Origin: Zeus faber | Lineage: Eukaryota > Chordata > Actinopteri > Zeiformes > Zeidae | Direction: 5' to 3' | Assembly: GCA_960531495.1 (NCBI GenBank) | Contig: OY482847.1 | Span: forward strand, 27,583,598-27,647,597 | Length of the DNA: 64,000 nt | Shown here: positions 1 through 27,142 of the stretch, piece by piece | Layout of the letters: the number at the start of each line of letters is the position of its first letter | Position numbering within the stretch: the stretch's first letter is position 1 | The notes under the pieces: generated by a model | Database searches by the model: none | Seen by the model: only the letters and a program-made list of their open reading frames with translations | What the model was told of the DNA's origin: nothing | Program-made: the position numbers and the translations under genes

Positions 1-180
1 ATATGTCACTCCGCTGTCTCTAGGCCCTTGTGTGCTCGTGTCGGTGTGGACCTCGGGAACTATCGGAGGAAATGTAATGAAGATTTTGGACTGAGAGCAG
101 AAGTAGTGTTTGCTTAATCTCTGTCTGTGTGCGTGCGTGTGTTTATATGTTTATATTAAGGAGCCGCTGACTGAGTAGCC
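1..180 (+). promoter_or_regulatory. nnt: nnt 5' leader and possible proximal promoter
   Basis: This stretch lies directly upstream of the nnt start codon at 181. No splice acceptor is needed between it and the ATG, so at least its 3' part is probably 5' untranslated sequence. I see no convincing TATA box. The upstream promoter is cut off by the window edge, so the transcription start cannot be placed. Confidence 0.4.
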
Positions 181-14390
<14,210 letters not shown>

Positions 14391-14596
14391 TTACTTCCCT
14401 GTTAGTTCATCATCCCATATTTTTCTTGAATCCTGTGGTCAAAATAGTTCAACCCTGCACAGGAATGTGTTATACATGTATGAATAATTTAAACCAAAGC
14501 TACAATGCAATGCTGCATCAGAAGTGCCAAAGATTCAACAAAGATGATTTATTTCACAGGGTTTGAATAACTCATGCATGTGATTCATGATTTGTA

Positions 14597-14602
14597 AATA
14601 AA
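14597..14602 (+). terminator. nnt: nnt polyadenylation signal
   Basis: A canonical AATAAA lies 207 bases past the nnt stop codon in AT-rich sequence. It is the first strong hexamer downstream of the stop. Confidence 0.65.
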
Positions 14603-15254
14603 GTATTTAAATAAGATTCTTAAATGCACTGTTTAAATTGCTGTGTGCGCCAATTCAAAATTAGCTTTCGAACTGAAACTACAGGGGTGTGACAGTTAAA
14701 TAGGCTGAAAGGAAGCATGGTTTCAAGGATACAGAAACCAATTAGGCAGGAGCCTCAAGAGAAGGAACTTATTCAATCACCTGCCAAGGAAAAAGTAATG
14801 CAGCCTGTCTCATTTCACTTGGCTGAACATATTCAAATACACTTCACACAAGTGATTATACAAATTAATTTAAAATCCTTGACCCTCATTTCAAGACTGT
14901 CACATCCTGAAACTGTCCCAGGATTACGCTCAATAAATCTGGCAATTTTCTGAGCTGTAAGTGTGGTATGATCAATTCACCATTATGATTTATACTATTT
15001 GTCTCAATATTGTGGTATTTTGCCCAGAGATTTTAGCTTAAATTGGCCATTTCACTGACACTGAAACTTGCATGATAAAGCCTATGACAATAAAATGTTA
15101 GACCGCGGGATATTGAAAGAAGACAGACTGCCTTATCCAGCTTAAGACGTGAAGTCAACCTTCCAAATTTCACTCAATTCTTTAATGGTTGTGTTTTGCC
15201 AAGATTACATGGCTTACTATTTGGCATTTGTACCACTATGGGATTATGCTTTGA

Positions 15255-15260
15255 TTTATT
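15255..15260 (-). terminator. dtwd1: dtwd1 polyadenylation signal candidate
   Basis: TTTATT on the plus strand reads AATAAA in the dtwd1 direction, about 80 bases past its stop codon. It is the nearest hexamer and well placed. Confidence 0.5.
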
Positions 15261-15340
15261 TTTTGTGTCGTAGTCACCCTTCAATCCTGTTGGGGGAAAA
15301 AAAAATTTAAAGTTCTGACTTCCACGTCTTTCTGGAATTT

Positions 15341-16966
15341 TCAGTCTCTTCCAGCCGAATGTTTGGCTTTGGTGATGAGGGAGTGCAGGTAGGAGTAGAA
15401 GAACAGAAGGTTATCGTATTCTCCACTGTACTCCTGCTCCAGACACTGCTCGTGGAAGTCCTTTAAGAAATAATAGATGGCCTCTATCGTAGCCAGGTAG
15501 GTCTCTGGTTTGCCCTTCTGGTGGCGCCAAAAACAGGTTCTCCTCGTTTTGAGCTCCACTTGGAGCAGGGCTGTGGACGGAGAGCGTGAGGTCATCAATC
15601 CACGTTGTGTCAAATTTCACCCCCTTCCCCTCAGAAAATTACCAGCAATTTCTCCTAATTACCTTGCAGCCTCTCGTCTGTGATGATCTTGTTGGTCTGG
15701 TTCCATGTGCTGTCGATGAAAACCACCCTCTCCGGGGGGGACACCCTTGACTCCGAGGCCTCTGGCTCAGCTGGGGCCCCTGACCTCTGGTCCCGGGCGA
15801 CGTGTGTGGCCGCTGGCGAATCCTCTCGTCTCGGTCTCTTCGGGTGAGGCTCGTCGGGGGAGCCGTGCGACCCGCCGTCGGCCCTGAGCCGCAAACGCTG
15901 AATCATGTCCTGCATCGTGACCGAGCCTGGCCCTGGAAATACCAATACAACCTGGGAGGGAGGGGAGGGGTGTTTGACATGTGATTTTGTAAAGAAGAAT
16001 ATACGTACACATGTACCATCATAGATTATGCTCAAAAAAAAAAAAAAAAAAAAATTCATGTTGCTTACTGATAGACAAGATGGTTTGAGGAGAAAATAAA
16101 AATCCAGAATTAATGTAAAATGAAGTGAAATATAAAAAAATATAAATCCAGTACATCACAACTTAAATACTAGACTTCTTTGTATTTTGTATAATTATAG
16201 CCAATCTTTATAATAGTGCAATAAAATAACATGCCCAAATTCAGATTTTCTTCATAAAAGATTCCAATATAAAATAAGGGTAAAGTAACTGAAGTAAGCA
16301 GTTGTCACAGAAATACAGTATGAAGAGAAATCCGCAACAGGTAATCACAAAGAACATCAAATGAGAATAAAGACGTTTTACTTTGTCCTTTTGGAATTCA
16401 GGGATGCATGGGTAGGTGTATATGGTGACATCAGCAGGAGCCAGGATTTTTGCGTGGATCGCGGTGCTCTTCCCGTCCGTTTCGTTCGGGTGCTTGATGA
16501 TGTCGATCTTGACTGGGAGCTAAACACAAACATATCAATAATCCAAACGAGTTCATCGACTTGGACCAATCAGTATTAGAATTGTCATGGAATTCAAAAA
16601 CAGCATTGAAGAGGATATCAATATAGAATATCTAACGTTTTTTTATAGAAAAGTATCAGACTATGCTGTATTGAGGCACAGTCAAGTCTAAATTACCCCC
16701 TTACTGACCTTGATTGAGGGGATTTCTTGCTGGCAGACACCCACTAATGAGCAGCATGTGTAGCAGAAAAACATTCGTGAGCCGCCACATTTTGAGCATT
16801 TCAACCTGCCGCTCTGCTGCGCTCTTTCTAGCACTGCGTGCGATGCCAATTTTAGACCTGGAAGAGGCGGCTTGGCAGGCGTGTGTGTTACAGATGAATT
16901 AACACTGGTTTGAGGTTTCCCAGGGTGACTGAGAGGGAGATGCTGGTCTCTGTCCAGGCTGCTCAT
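15341..16966 (-). CDS. dtwd1: tRNA-uridine aminocarboxypropyltransferase 1 (DTW domain protein 1), 304 aa
   Basis: The family transfers a 3-amino-3-carboxypropyl group from S-adenosylmethionine to a uridine in the tRNA D-loop; human DTWD1 makes acp3U20. Coding exons in order are 16966-16709, 16519-16382, 15951-15663 and 15570-15341, all GT-AG with matching phases, totalling 304 aa, the same as human. A zinc-ribbon pair CSKC/CYTC lies at 57-60 and 68-71. A basic KRPRR stretch at 170-174 fits nuclear location. The signature DSTW is at 212-215 within [13 protein letters not shown], followed by the [10 protein letters not shown] and ATIEAIYYF blocks. Upstream of the ATG an acceptor near 17023 implies a non-coding first exon. 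The gene converges on nnt and lies downstream of fgf7 on the same strand. I see no defect. Confidence 0.95.
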
Positions 16967-17639
16967 GGTTTACTCTTAAAAGTGGACAAAGTGCAAGAGA
17001 TAGGTCACAACATCATGGAACCTGCAAATAAAAGACACATGAAAAAGCAAAAATATTCAGGCACAGAAATATTCAACATTTAAACGAGACCTTTAAATAG
17101 ACATTTTAAGTCAGGAAAAGAACCAAAAAATAGTACTGCAACCAAAATGACTCTTGCCAAAGTATTAAGGTGACATTTTTACTTAAGTAAAGAAAGTAAG
17201 TACTTTCTCTCTCAAATGTACTTTTAAGTATTACGTAAATAAATTCGCCATATGCAGCGTCTAAGATAAGTGATCGATAGAATTAACTCAAACCTAGTGT
17301 AACTATCTTTTGACTTATTATACATTTCCTTATTCCTACTTTTATTACTATGATCTATATCTATCATCTATATCTACTTATTTGAAGTCCGTTGAGTGGT
17401 GCCTGCAAAAAGCTGACTGTTTTTCGAGTTTCGTTTTGCCAAGTTCTACACTGCGCCCGCACTTTGCTGGACGCAAGCTTTGTGAGGTAAGTACTGGATG
17501 TAAGTTACGGTAAAGTTTTATTTAGGAGGATTTAGATGTATATTTAATACAACGCAGACAATCAATTCTATTATATAATTATAGAACCGCACGCTTGAGT
17601 ATTTTTCAAGCTTATAGAGCTTATTGTGCGTAATCACCG

Positions 17640-17705
17640 GGTGTCATGACATTTCACTGCATATATGTATGACCGTATGTGACAAATAATCTCTTGAACT
17701 TGGAG
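17640..17705 (+). repeat. LINE 3'-tail-like fragment
   Basis: Contains 'catttcactgcatatatgta' followed by the recurrent tail gacaaataatctcttgaact. The same tail appears near 27.11 and 49.07 kb, so it is a dispersed repeat end. It lies within the presumed dtwd1 5' intron. Confidence 0.5.
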
Positions 17706-18099
17706 TCATAACAATTTACAATGATATGGACACGCTGAATAATCGATGAGCAGTTTGATAGATCCAGTGCCTGCATTTGATAGTATAAATATCCAGATTT
17801 TTTTCTTTTTAGACTCTACTACACTGTTATCTACTAGAGAAATGTAGTAGAGTAAAACGATAAAAAAAATAGACGTTTTCTTTTGCAATTTGACGGAGGA
17901 AAGATCTCAAATCCCCGCAACGGCATAGACTTGAGTAAGAACGGATACTTGAAAAATGACACGAGTACAGTTACTTCCTGCAACTGTCAAATGGACGAGA
18001 TAACGCCAGACACTCGAACAGACGGGGTTTGTTTTCAGACGCCGTCACTGGGCTGCTTATAAAAAACAGTGCACGGCGTTCCACTCAACCGTGTTGATA

Positions 18100-18480
18100 A
18101 AGCGCGCTCCTCGCTGCTAGCCTCCCGCTAGCGTTAGCTCGCACTGTGCCAAATCCTACACAGCTTGAGCCTCAGCAGAAAGAACTGTGTTGAAACCCCG
18201 GGGCGGAGGGAAAAAAAAAGCATCGACGCCGTCGGGTTGGGCGGGAAAAGTCCCTTCTTTACTCACGACGTGACTGAAAGTCTCCCAGTCGGTCACACTG
18301 TGAGCGAAGGCGGCGCACACGCCCGCCCGCCCGCCGCGACGCCTGTTCCACACCGGAAGTAGCGACACCGGCACGCCGTTTAACCCGGAAGTGGCGTTGC
18401 CTAGCAACCGACACTCGACTTTTGGACGCGCGACGTCCTTTTCGAGCGCGCCACCCTTCCAGCAGTGGTGAAAGGAGCAC
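18100..18480 (-). promoter_or_regulatory. dtwd1: GC/CpG-rich probable dtwd1 promoter and untranslated first exon
   Basis: This block is much richer in G+C and CpG than its AT-rich surroundings (for example gcccgcccgcccgccgcgac near 18320). It sits about 1.2-1.5 kb upstream of the first dtwd1 coding exon, which has an upstream splice acceptor and so needs a 5' exon. A CpG island promoter here is the simplest reading. The start site and donor cannot be fixed without transcripts. Confidence 0.45.
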
Positions 18481-21400
18481 GCAGAGCTTTACCTTGAGTA
18501 GAAGTACAAACATCATGACAAAAATGTGACTCTAGTTGAAGTGAAAGTATCATAGTGATGAGTCCACGTCAGTAAAAGCGGGTGCTGCCCTAATGCACTG
18601 AGCTATGCAATCTGATTGGTTCGTCTTGCTTTTGCTGGCTGCTGATATAAACATAGAAATGATTTTCCTCCCTTTAAAGAAATGTCGTTGTTGAAATAGA
18701 TAGCATAGATATTTTCTTGGAAAGGGAGTGAAATCAAAGTCAATTCTCCGAAAGTCAAATGTTTCAGTAAATGCGGATGCTGGAAACAGACACGTCGTAC
18801 AGTAACGCAGCGTGTGCTTCATTACTTTGAACTTGTGTTGTATTTTACACGGCTAGCGAATGCTAATGCAGCTCATGAGAAGCGTCAACGCTGCCAGCAT
18901 AAGGTCCATTCAAATGTCCTTGTGTAAGAGTTGCGTTTCAATCACTTTACTAAATAATGTTTAACACTGTAGTCATAACTGTTTAATGCGATTAGAATCA
19001 TGTATATGTTTTGAATATGTGCTTTTAACTTGTGAAAACATGCAGGTACACTGGTTAGTTTCATAGGTAACTGCTTTGATATGTTATGTTTACTGTCTCA
19101 CTTTTGTTTTAAATAAGGCTATTGTTGTTTCATATTCCAATTTGTTAATATCAAATTGTTAATTGTTCACTGTGCTGAAAAAAAAAGTATTACAATTAAA
19201 AAACAAATGGTAAAGGGTCATTTTGTTTGCATATTCTTACAATTTTTCTTATTTAAAACAAATTTCATTTATTTAGAGGAAGTATGTCAACGCATGTATT
19301 CGTTTTTAGCTCACATTGAACACATCATTCAGTGATCATGTGGCTTACATGGAACTGAATGACATTCTATTATTAGTTATCGATCTATCGATCTATCGCT
19401 GCATACAGCCCTCTTGATTGCCAATCGTCAGGACTTTCTATTGTCACTAATTGTATTAGTCTAATGGAATTTGCTAACCATGTGGTTACCATTACAGTTA
19501 TGTTTTGTTTTTGCTTTTTTACAGGAATGGAAAGTGTCACTGAGATTCTGCATTGGGACTTGGCTTTGCTATCTTGGCCTGTGACTATCCTGGATCTACT
19601 GCAACGGGGAGCACAGACGATTCCATATTTTCCCAAATAACCCTGTTCAACATGTAAACAGTGTTTAAAAGTCACATCAATTCACTGTTTGTACGTGTGG
19701 CACTGTTATTCCTTCCCTAAACAATGAGTCAAGAGATTCATGCAACATCCTAAAAAGTAATCCCAAAATTAGGGGTAAAATATTTTCAATCCTCAGTGGT
19801 CTGTTAAGTTACAAAAAACAACTTGTGTTTTACACAATTAGGCAACAGATTCCAGTAGAGCAGTAATAATGTGTTTGTTTTTCCTCTCCGTCCTACAAAA
19901 TGACAAGTTCTGCAACCCATCATCCTAATTAGACTGGCAGTATCCTCAAAGGTCCTGCTGTGTTAATTTGGATCGATATACACAGACGAGCCACTCTCTC
20001 ACAAAAAACAAAGGTTATTAGAGGCAAGGTGGAGTTACTGGTATATTTATTTATAAGTTCAAACGCAGATGCCCGTCCCCTCTGTCCGTGGGGCCAGATG
20101 TGTTTAGCTTGATGTGAAACAGACTCGTTATCTCAAGTTTCAAGATAACCTCGACTGTCACAGGTTTTAGGAAAGTGAAAATCTCATGCAGACTAATTCC
20201 TCTAAGAATCTGGTGGTCTGAGAGTATTTTGGAGAACATGATGAATGTGGAAATAGTTTATCAACAGCAGCCACATTAACCACTCAGTTCTTTGCTTTCT
20301 TAGGATGCTGAAAACCCTTTTTTTTTTCGTGTCCGATCTTCCTGTGGCCATGTGTAAAGATGCCTTCTGGCGGTTGTTTCCTCCACAAGTTCAAGGTGGG
20401 TCTCTTCAGTGTCAACACATAGCACTGCTCCGGCCGACACAATCATACCTTTGAATTAGTCAGAGCAATGTCACGGCGCTCAGTCATCGATCAACCTGTC
20501 AGGCACAAATTGATCAGAAGTTTCTGGTTAATCTCACAATTTCAACAGCTTTTCAGTCCAATAATATGGAGGATGAGAAAAACCCCAAACTTGCAGCAGT
20601 ATATTCTCCGCTGCCGATGAAAACGAGAGACAGCTTGTTTCTGTTCCATGTTGCCACCAAGTGGGAAGTTAATCAAGTTAACCGCATTTAAATCTGTTCA
20701 AAATATGAATGTATTCCAATATGTTGTCTACTCTCCTCTCTGAGTCTTTTGTAGCCTTTGTCCTATTTTGAGTTTGTGTTCACAGTTTTATACAGTAAGG
20801 TTTTGTATGATTCAAAAAATGTTTGTGAATAAACTAAATAGAAATAGAGTCATATTACAATTTTTTTTACGGACAATGTTGCATCTGTGATACTTCCTAA
20901 TATTACGGCAAATTCTAAATATTAAATTACATTTCATTGTGTCTAATGAATGAGTCTCCATGTTTTTGTTCTGTGGCACTGATGCACCTCTGTTGGACAA
21001 ATGTCGAGAAAACCTAATTAAGCCCTATGTTTGAATACATTTTATCAGGAGTATCCAGATTGCCTGGATACATCTTTATGATTTTATAATGTGCTTGTTG
21101 ACTTCACAGATCATCACAGGGACGACTTCAAGAGAGATGGAGCAGACCAGATCTCCCTCTGCATCTCAGGTAATCACCATAACTCCAAATGTCTTGAACA
21201 GTCTGAATGAATTCCCTTTTTACATATGTTTTGGATGCGGGTTTCTTATGGCGTGCTTAAGGTCTGAAACCCAAGCAGTTTTCTTGGAAGAGTTGTCACC
21301 TGACAGTGAGATGGCTAAGGTCACCAGTGGATAACCCCTATGTGAGTTACAGAGCCAGTAATTTATATGCTGTGTGAATCAATGATTTTACAGTTAGGGG

Positions 21401-22009
21401 ACAGGTTTAATGAGCAAAGAAAAGCAACATTTATTGTGGGAAATTTAAATCACAATCACAAGTTCCCATTAATAAATCATTGAACCGTCATGGGATAAAT
21501 GAAATACTGAGTAGTGCTGCCGCACAACTCACACTGTAGTGCTGCTGCACAACACAATGCAACAGCACTACAGAAAACAGTTAAGAATCACAATCCGTAA
21601 TCCTCTATTAGCGAATTAGACCAAACACAGCGCAAGGTGGAATATAAAATATTATATAAAATGCAGACGTTCAGCAGTTTAGCACTGCCGCAGTGACATG
21701 CAGTGTCTGCGAACATGGGAAACAGAAAAGACAGTTATTCTAAAAACTGTTTGGAAGATGTGTTTCCATTCTGTTTACTTCCATTTTTAACTCCAAAACA
21801 TCTTGAAAACAGATTAAAACGTCCACATGGTTCATATTCATTCTACATATACCATAGCTATGCAGAGAATGAATATATTTATAAGGAATATTAACCATAT
21901 ACTATATATTAATACACATTGCCACCATTGAATCATAATACACTACTATCATCTGCTGTCACTTTTTTCTGGTGTCCTTTCACGTTGGGCTTGTGGTTGC
22001 AGTGCCATA
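18481..22009. other. intergenic stretch, nothing recognised
   Basis: AT-rich sequence between the dtwd1 promoter region and an LTR fossil. Short open frames (for example 19385-19675 and 21089-21334) have no family signature. A small tandem 'cgatctat' run lies at 19379-19398. No RNA gene, transposon terminus or splice-bounded exon could be supported. Confidence 0.5.
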
Positions 22010-24280
22010 AATGGTAGTCTCATCAAGCAGCTCTGGAGGCTTTTCCCTGAAGCCAATCAGAGTGGCACAGATACAGAATAACACCAGAAAGCATGTGGTC
22101 GCCTCTACCCACAGGCACAGGTTTAGGGAGGGAGACAGGCTTTCTGGTTTTATCAATAAGCTTTGTCTCCCGGTGCAAATTGCCTGTGCCGAGCCCCTCT
22201 GTCATACAACCGGCACTGACATTCCTGAGCCTGGAGCAAATTCTCCCGTGACAAGCACCCCAGCGCATGTAGCTTTGCTCGCAGGTCCATAACATACTGA
22301 ACTTCGTTCGTACTGGTGCTAGGCCTTTCCTCCTAGTTTTCCTTAATTAGGTCCAGCACCCCCAGGGTGTCCTGCTGAAGAGGCGTTCAAAGGGAGAAAA
22401 TCCCATGGTGGCCTGAGGCACTTCAGGCACCGCAAATGACAGAGGGTCCAACCATTTGTCCCAATTATGGCTATCGTCGTGTGCAAACTTATGAACAATG
22501 TTCTTCAGTGTCTCATTGAACCGCTCCACAAGGCCGTCGGTCTGGGGATCGGTACACGCTGGTCCGAACTGAGCAGACGGCCACAGCTCGTAAAGTTCCC
22601 GAAGTCTAAGTGACATAAAGGTAGTGCCCTGGTCCGTCAGGATTTCCTTAGGAATCCCAACTCGGGAGATAGCCTGAAACGGTGCCTGCGCCACACTTTT
22701 GGTTATAATGTGGGGCAGTAATGTGGGGATGGTAGCTCAGGAGGTAGAGCTGGTGGTCTAGTGATCCAAAGGTTGCTGGTTCGATCCCAGGCTCCTCCTG
22801 CTAGCATGCTGTAGTGTCCTTGAGCAAGACACTTAACCCCGAATTGCTCCTGATGGCTGCGTCCGTCGGTGTTTGAACAATTGTAAGTCGCTTTGGATAA
22901 AAGCGTCTGCTAAATCACTAAATGTAATGTAATAATACTGCGCAATGGCATGCGGGGTACTGAGTTGCATAGTCCACTAGAACCAACACAAAATGATACC
23001 CGCGGGAACTGCGGACTAATGGCCCGATGAGGTCCATACCAAGTCTTTTAAATGCCCCTCGACTAGAGGCAGGGGCCTCAACAACGCTTTTGATGTAGTC
23101 GGAGGATTGATTAATTGGCACTCGGGACACACGCCGCACCATTTGGAAAAGCATTTCTGGTTCCGAAAAGCGGCTTTTCGGAACCAACAACTGGGTAATT
23201 TCCTCTCCTGACTGTCACGGCTCACCCGATATAACGTGTCCCTAATCACTGAGAAATACGGTGTGAGTGAGCGCCTGGTCTGGATGCACCAATACACCAT
23301 AGAATTTAGCTACCCGCTCAAAGGCCACACGTAGGGTATTGTCCCACGACTGCTCTAGCGGAAAATCATCCGTAAAGAACACCACTGGGACTGTAGAAGA
23401 CTCCAGTGGGGACTCCTCTGCTCCTGACCCGGTAGCAAACACTATCGACACGTCAGTGTCACCATGTGCCACGCAACACTCATGTTTCCCTACGGACTGT
23501 GAGCGCACTCCCCCAGCCTCCCTCATTAAAATGTCAAAACCAATCCGTACCCAAAATCAGGGAGTGCAACAGGCAGGAACTCACCGCAGCCTTCACTTGT
23601 GCTTTTTCCCCTTATAACAAATTTCAAGCTGCACCATCGGATTCATGTGAATATCTTCATGCACACACCGAATTTACACCCGTGACAGCTCCACCAAAGC
23701 CCCAGGTTAAACCAAGATTGCTGGACCAAGAACTGCCAGAGTCCATCAAAGCCTGATGTCCACCCCCTTGTACTCTTACCGGTACATTGTAGGTCCCTTC
23801 CCAACCGGGGTAGGGGCCCGGTGGACCAGGGACCCCAACCACCTGTCCCACCTTTATCATGGGGCAGTCCGGCCTGACATAGTCGGGTTTCCTGCAGCAC
23901 CAGCACTCCTGCTCAGGCATTTCAGCAGCTGTTTGTGGTCCCGAAAAGAGAGAATAATCAGTAAAGAGAATAATCAGCTTCCTCAATCGCGGTCTGGTGC
24001 GCAGGCATTCCCGCGTCCTGCACCATGGGATCCCTACTACAAGACCAAAGAACGCATAAGAAAACTCTCCTAGCCAGGTCGGATCAATCAGCGCTAATGA
24101 GGCTGATTCGGCGGACCTGGTACATCTGCGCTGCGGCTGGAAGAAGCCTGCACTGTCACCTGCAAATCGTGGCTTAAGCACGCCCCCTCGTATGCCACAA
24201 AGCAACACCCTCAATATGGGCACACTGCAAATGTGCCCACAACAGGAAACAAGTCTTCTTTCCTGCTCTGGGCATATTGT
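22010..24280 (-). mobile_element. Ty3/gypsy-class LTR retrotransposon fossil (GmR1-like), broken
   Basis: Reading on the minus strand, recognisable parts in order are LTR-like sequence (about 24.0-24.28 kb), a zinc-knuckle-like CWCC segment (about 23.9 kb), a protease-like segment (about 23.7 kb), integrase zinc and core segments (about 23.3-22.35 kb, with LTDQGT and PQTDGLVERFN), an integrase C-terminal tail (about 22.3-22.15 kb) and an LTR-like scrap. Wording is close to the copy at 58.9 kb. It is clearly broken with many breaks and is old. A SINE has inserted into it at 22725-22933. Confidence 0.8.
22725..22933 (+). mobile_element. tRNA-derived SINE, copy 1
   Basis: The head is tRNA-like, with a box A region 'ggtagctcaggagg' and an intact box B GGTTCGATCCC at 22778-22788. 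A fixed body and a tail gtcgctttggataaaagcgt lead into (AATGT)n repeats. Copies at 40298 and 59721 share the full length. It sits in the opposite orientation inside the LTR fossil at 22.0-24.3 kb, so it is younger than that fossil. Confidence 0.88.
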
Positions 24281-26131
24281 TTAACAATATTAACAAAATT
24301 ATCAGAAATGAGACAAAATAGGAGGAAAATGTTTTTGGTATGATTTACCAGACATAAAAAAACTTACGTGACAGCATTTGACAGAATAGATTCACTGTTA
24401 CTTGTTGAATCTCTCGCTGACTTTAAGTGGGATTATAACAATGTAGGTTGATACTGCAGACAATTCCAAAAGGACTGGATACTGAGCACATTTTTATATT
24501 ATTACTATTATTATATTAATACCTGCACCATAACAATAATCACAATATTATTTGACCAATCTTTCAATCATGCATGTAAGGTCAACATTGCTGGTTATGT
24601 CGACTGTCAGCTGGAGGTGTGTGAGCATGGTTTTTATTTGCCATGTGAAACGGTTAAAACCCAGACCCCCTGGAGTTGCAGGAGGTCTGGGTTTCCCCCC
24701 CTTTTTTCACAGCAATCTGGGGTTTCGTGCTAAGGCTGAAAACACAGATTTCCCTGGGTTGCGTAACCACAGATTTCCTCTGAGAAAATAAAGGTTCACG
24801 GCCCCGGAATGTATCAAGTTATGCTGCTCGGGCCCCATCGGGCCTCCCTCGTCTCCCCCTACAACCCCCCCGGCCACCGCTACATCACCCATGTGACTCA
24901 GGGTCCTCCCTCCCCACCTCCTTCCTGGCGCTCTGCCTCGCTCAGTTATTTGGACGCAGACTTCGTCCATACCATCGCTAACCTGCCTTTATGCCTCAGT
25001 CTACACATGCTTTTGGTATTATGGGACACATGTGGTACTGTGTGTTCATGTCCTGACACACATGCATAATGAACGATTGATGTTCCTGTGGTGTTGAGCT
25101 GAAAAGTTACATATTATGTCTCACTTGACTTTTACAAGTGCAAGGTTTAGCCTCCAGTGATTATCCATCACCAGAGTTTCAGCAATATACGGTAGCTGCT
25201 GTGTTGCCGCTTCTCTGAACAGACGCCGTATCAGATTCAACAAAAGCGTAGCTTGGAGTGTATACAGGCTCAAAAGGGTTTTTCTTCTTGTATTATTGTG
25301 TTACACTCACTGACTCAGAACAGATGTGAACCCTCAAAAACGGCACCAAAGCCACCAGGTAAGAAGTCAAAGTCCATAAGGTTTGTTCCAGAAAGAGGTC
25401 AAAACCGGGAGATCAGTCAGAGAAGGCAAACTTATCTGGCACAGAGACGTTTGGGACAGAAGGGACAGGAATCAGGTATTAGTGCGGGAAAGCTCAGCGT
25501 AATGCAAAAGACAATCGGCAAGGAACAAAGTGAAGTTGACCGGTATTTAAACAGAGGGAGTATCGAGGGAATGAGCTGCAGGGAGGATCTGAAATGACAT
25601 GGGAGTTAGTGACATGGCATGAGGAAATGACCAGATGAACGTAAACCATGAAAACAAATGAGTGAACTGAATGAAACAAGTATAAATACTGGGAGCTAAG
25701 GAATGATTCATGACATGTTGAGCTTATTGCTGTGTTCTTTAAAAACCACCAACAGAATGGGATTACAGAAGATTTTATTTTTTTCAAAAGAGAAAAGAGC
25801 GTGAATATCCATTATGGCCTTGTTGTATCCGTGACACGCATCCTTGGACGTCTGCAGCTCTACGTCTATGAGGGAGCTTTATAGCTCCCGTTGGCTGCAC
25901 TCTCCCTCGATCCTGCTGGGAATACACAGCCTTGAGTCTGAAACGTGTTTACATGTTGAGCATGTTACAAATTATCTGCTAAGACTAACTTTGCGTGACT
26001 TGGCAAAGCCTTCACCTTATTCAGATGTTTTTTGGGTCAAACGTATTTCAGCGGTTTGGTTCTCTCAATTTGACTGTCGTTATCTGACAGAGGTTCGCCA
26101 AGCCAGATGTGAACCCAAACAAAAGGTACTC

Positions 26132-26214
26132 CGTGTGCGTCTGCGTGTGCGTCTGCGTGTGCGTCTGCGTGTGCGCATGTGTGCGTGTGTGTGTGTGTGT
26201 GTGTGTCTGTGTGG
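26132..26214. repeat. 12-bp minisatellite grading into (GT)n
   Basis: The unit cgtgtgcgtctg repeats about four times, then passes into a GT run. The minus-strand and plus-strand frames across it are repeat artefacts. Confidence 0.85.
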
Positions 26215-27097
26215 GAGGTGTGGCAGCCTGCGCTGTAATACTGCGCTGTACGCACTGTAATCAGACTCCAGTTTCACTCAATAAACTTCTCAGGGAATTC
26301 ATATAAGATTAACTATATACCATGTTGACATATTTTCACTTCTCCCATTATAAAGCAATCGATTATTCTTGAGTTATGCAGTATTACTGTATCTCAAACT
26401 CTCAGACTTTGGATTGGCTGATGGCATTTTTGAAAATTTATGTTTGTTTTCCAATCCTTTCAATATCTGTAATGAATCTCCTCGTAAGGCAAAGTGAATG
26501 GACTTGATCATTTTGTTGTTATCTAGATTAGAAAATTGACATTTGACCCTGGAGTTCCCCAACCATATCAAATTTGGAATTCTCCTAGGTGTTTAATGTG
26601 CTGAAAAATGACTTTTTAGTGATCCAAATCAATTAGCTCTTTACATCTTATTGTTGCACTCAAGGTTTCATATAATCCTGAATCTGTCAAAACAATATTT
26701 TTGGATTTAGATGGTATAGTAAAAAATAAATACATTTATTTTCTGGGAACTGCAGGATACAGTATTTTCCAAAACACCATTGTTACCACAATTTAAATAC
26801 ATTTTGTCATACTCCAGAGAACTCTGGAGACAGTGAATGACATCTTTGGTTGTTTTTACTTTTATATGCTTATGGCGCAAGTTCCCAGTCGGAAATTTCA
26901 ACTGGAACACCCCCTCATGTTGGATTTCTGACTCAGAAAGTTGAGTTAGGGTTAAACTCTCACCAACCCCAACCTCAAAATCCAAGATAGTTGCTCCGCA
27001 CATAAACAATAAGTGAAATCTTTAGTAACAGCTGTGACGATAACCATGTTTTCTTTTTTATTAAGTCTATTTGAACGTTAACATGAAGGTGTTCGTG

Positions 27098-27142
27098 GTA
27101 TGACTGTATGTATATGTATGTGACAAATAATCTCTTGAACTT
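27098..27142 (+). repeat. LINE 3'-tail-like fragment
   Basis: Ends in gtgacaaataatctcttgaa, the same wording as the fragment near 17.66 kb. Only the tail is present. Confidence 0.45.

Larger units (their letters stand above)
14391..15340. other. nnt 3' UTR and convergent intergenic gap
   Basis: The 950 bases between the nnt stop and the dtwd1 stop carry the two opposing 3' ends. A polyadenylation hexamer for nnt lies at 14597-14602 and one for dtwd1 on the opposite strand at 15255-15260. No further gene is apparent, and the 78-codon frame at 14717-14953 has no family signature. Confidence 0.6.

Noticed and set aside
16952-17030. A dtwd1 start further upstream in the same exon
   Set aside because: No in-frame ATG precedes 16966 before the acceptor near 17023, and the resulting 304 aa equals the human length.
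22725-22800. A tRNA gene suggested by intact A and B box sequences
   Set aside because: The tRNA-like head is joined to a fixed SINE body and AATGT tail and recurs at 40.3 and 59.7 kb, so these are SINE copies, not tRNA genes.
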